Part shown: positions 12,426 to 12,873 of the stretch, piece by piece
How positions within the stretch are numbered: the stretch's first letter is position 1
Layout of the letters: each line of letters starts with the position of its first letter
Origin: an uncultured Eubacteriales bacterium
GTDB lineage: Bacteria; Bacillota; Clostridia; Oscillospirales; Oscillospiraceae
Direction: 5' to 3'
DNA length: 12,873 nt
NCBI GenBank assembly: GCA_900549885.1
Contig: URQA01000065.1
Coordinates: forward strand, 1 to 12,873
Program-made: the position numbers and the translations under genes
The notes under the pieces: model-generated
Databases searched by the model: none
Seen by the model: the letters and a program-made list of their open reading frames with translations, nothing else
Told to the model about the DNA's origin: nothing

Positions 12426-12873
12426 ATGTCGATGATCCGAGTCGAGAACCTTACCTTTGCCTATCCATCCAGCTATGATAACATTTTTGAAAATGTCAAT
12501 TTTCAAATTGATACAGATTGGAAACTTGGGTTTGTTGGAAGAAACGGTAGAGGGAAAACAACTTTTCTAAATCTCCTGCTTGGAAAGTACGAATACCACG
12601 GAAAAATACAAGCCTCTGTGCAATTTGATTACTTTCCATATCCTGTGAACAACAAAAACAGATTAACTACGGACATTCTCTCGGAAGTCTGCCCGCTGGC
12701 GGAAGAGTGGGAGCTGTTGAGAGAACTATCCTATCTGGAAGTCCGTGATGATGTACTTTGGAGGCCATTTTTTACGCTTTCCAATGGAGAGCAGACCAAG
12801 GTGCTGCTTGCCGCTCTATTTCTGAATGATGGACACTTTTTACTGATTGATGAACCGACAAACCATTTGGATA
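12426..12873 (+). CDS. Lsa-type ABC-F ribosome-protection protein, 3' end outside window
   Basis: The window holds the first 149 codons. The N-terminal ATPase domain is complete up to Walker B: IRVENLTFAYPSSYDNIF, Walker A GRNGRGKTT, the signature TLSNGEQTKVLLAALF and Walker B LLIDEPTNHLD at the window end. ABC-F proteins bind the ribosomal E site, reach into the peptidyl-transferase centre and dislodge drugs; Lsa relatives protect against lincosamides, streptogramin A and pleuromutilins. The WKLGFVGRNGRGKT and LWRPFFTLSNGEQ stretches are typical of the Lsa/CplR branch. ATG 12426 has AAGGAGG (12411-12417) eight bases upstream. No transmembrane part is present, as expected. Its own promoter, leader peptide and attenuator precede it. 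The linker, which sets drug specificity, lies outside the window. Confidence 0.9.
   Translation, partial: MSMIRVENLTFAYPSSYDNIFENVNFQIDTDWKLGFVGRNGRGKTTFLNLLLGKYEYHGKIQASVQFDYFPYPVNNKNRLTTDILSEVCPLAEEWELLRELSYLEVRDDVLWRPFFTLSNGEQTKVLLAALFLNDGHFLLIDEPTNHLD

Noticed and set aside
12258..12506. 82-codon minus-strand gene
   Set aside because: It overlaps the ABC-F leader structures and the start of the ABC-F gene, and has no RBS or motif.

Overview
The window looks like part of an integrative conjugative element of the Tn1549 / clostridial CTn type, carried by a low-GC-phylum gut anaerobe (class Clostridia; Lachnospiraceae- or Oscillospiraceae-like). The reasons are the gene content (giant helicase, DUF3848/DUF3849 protein, MobC, CD1845-like membrane protein and a HxDxxHxHxH relaxase, all on the + strand), the strong Shine-Dalgarno sites and the Gram-positive lipobox. 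No chromosomal housekeeping gene, tRNA, rRNA or CRISPR array is visible.

Layout. (1) 1-5500, GC-rich conjugation backbone: the 3' part of a giant SNF2-like helicase gene, a DUF3848/DUF3849 gene and mobC, tightly spaced and closed by a strong terminator. (2) 5560-6240: a small unknown gene translationally coupled to a membrane protein gene. (3) 6241-7183: a divergent XRE repressor / SLOG-fold gene pair with palindromes between them and terminators on both sides, lying between mobC and the relaxase gene. (4) 7201-8613: the relaxase. A well-placed start for a further gene overlaps the relaxase end, but that gene appears broken.

(5) 8626-12098: a cargo region bounded by two direct copies of a 117-bp sequence about 91% identical. 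Inside are a decayed XRE regulator on the minus strand, a good promoter, an 8-codon leader peptide (MLHSIRIR) followed by two intrinsic terminators, a decayed cysteine-rich KTR gene, a Cfr/RlmN-like 23S rRNA radical-SAM methyltransferase gene, a small lipoprotein gene and the C-terminal remnant of an ABC-F gene. From about 9140 the DNA is clearly AT-richer than the backbone. (6) 12099-12873: a second resistance module right after the second repeat copy. It has a good promoter, a 7-codon leader peptide (MINFSCK), mutually exclusive RNA hairpins with a terminator, and the start of an Lsa-type ABC-F ribosome-protection gene that runs off the window.

How the parts work together (inference). The backbone moves the element. 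The cargo is two drug-inducible ribosome-protection modules, one modifying rRNA and one of ABC-F type. Each sits behind its own promoter, leader peptide and attenuator, so ribosome stalling on the leader would switch on a gene that protects the ribosome. The repeat that precedes each module may mark how modules accumulate behind the relaxase gene. The most interesting points are the macrolide-type stalling peptide in front of an RlmN/Cfr-family enzyme, the ABC-F attenuator and the repeated 117-bp element.
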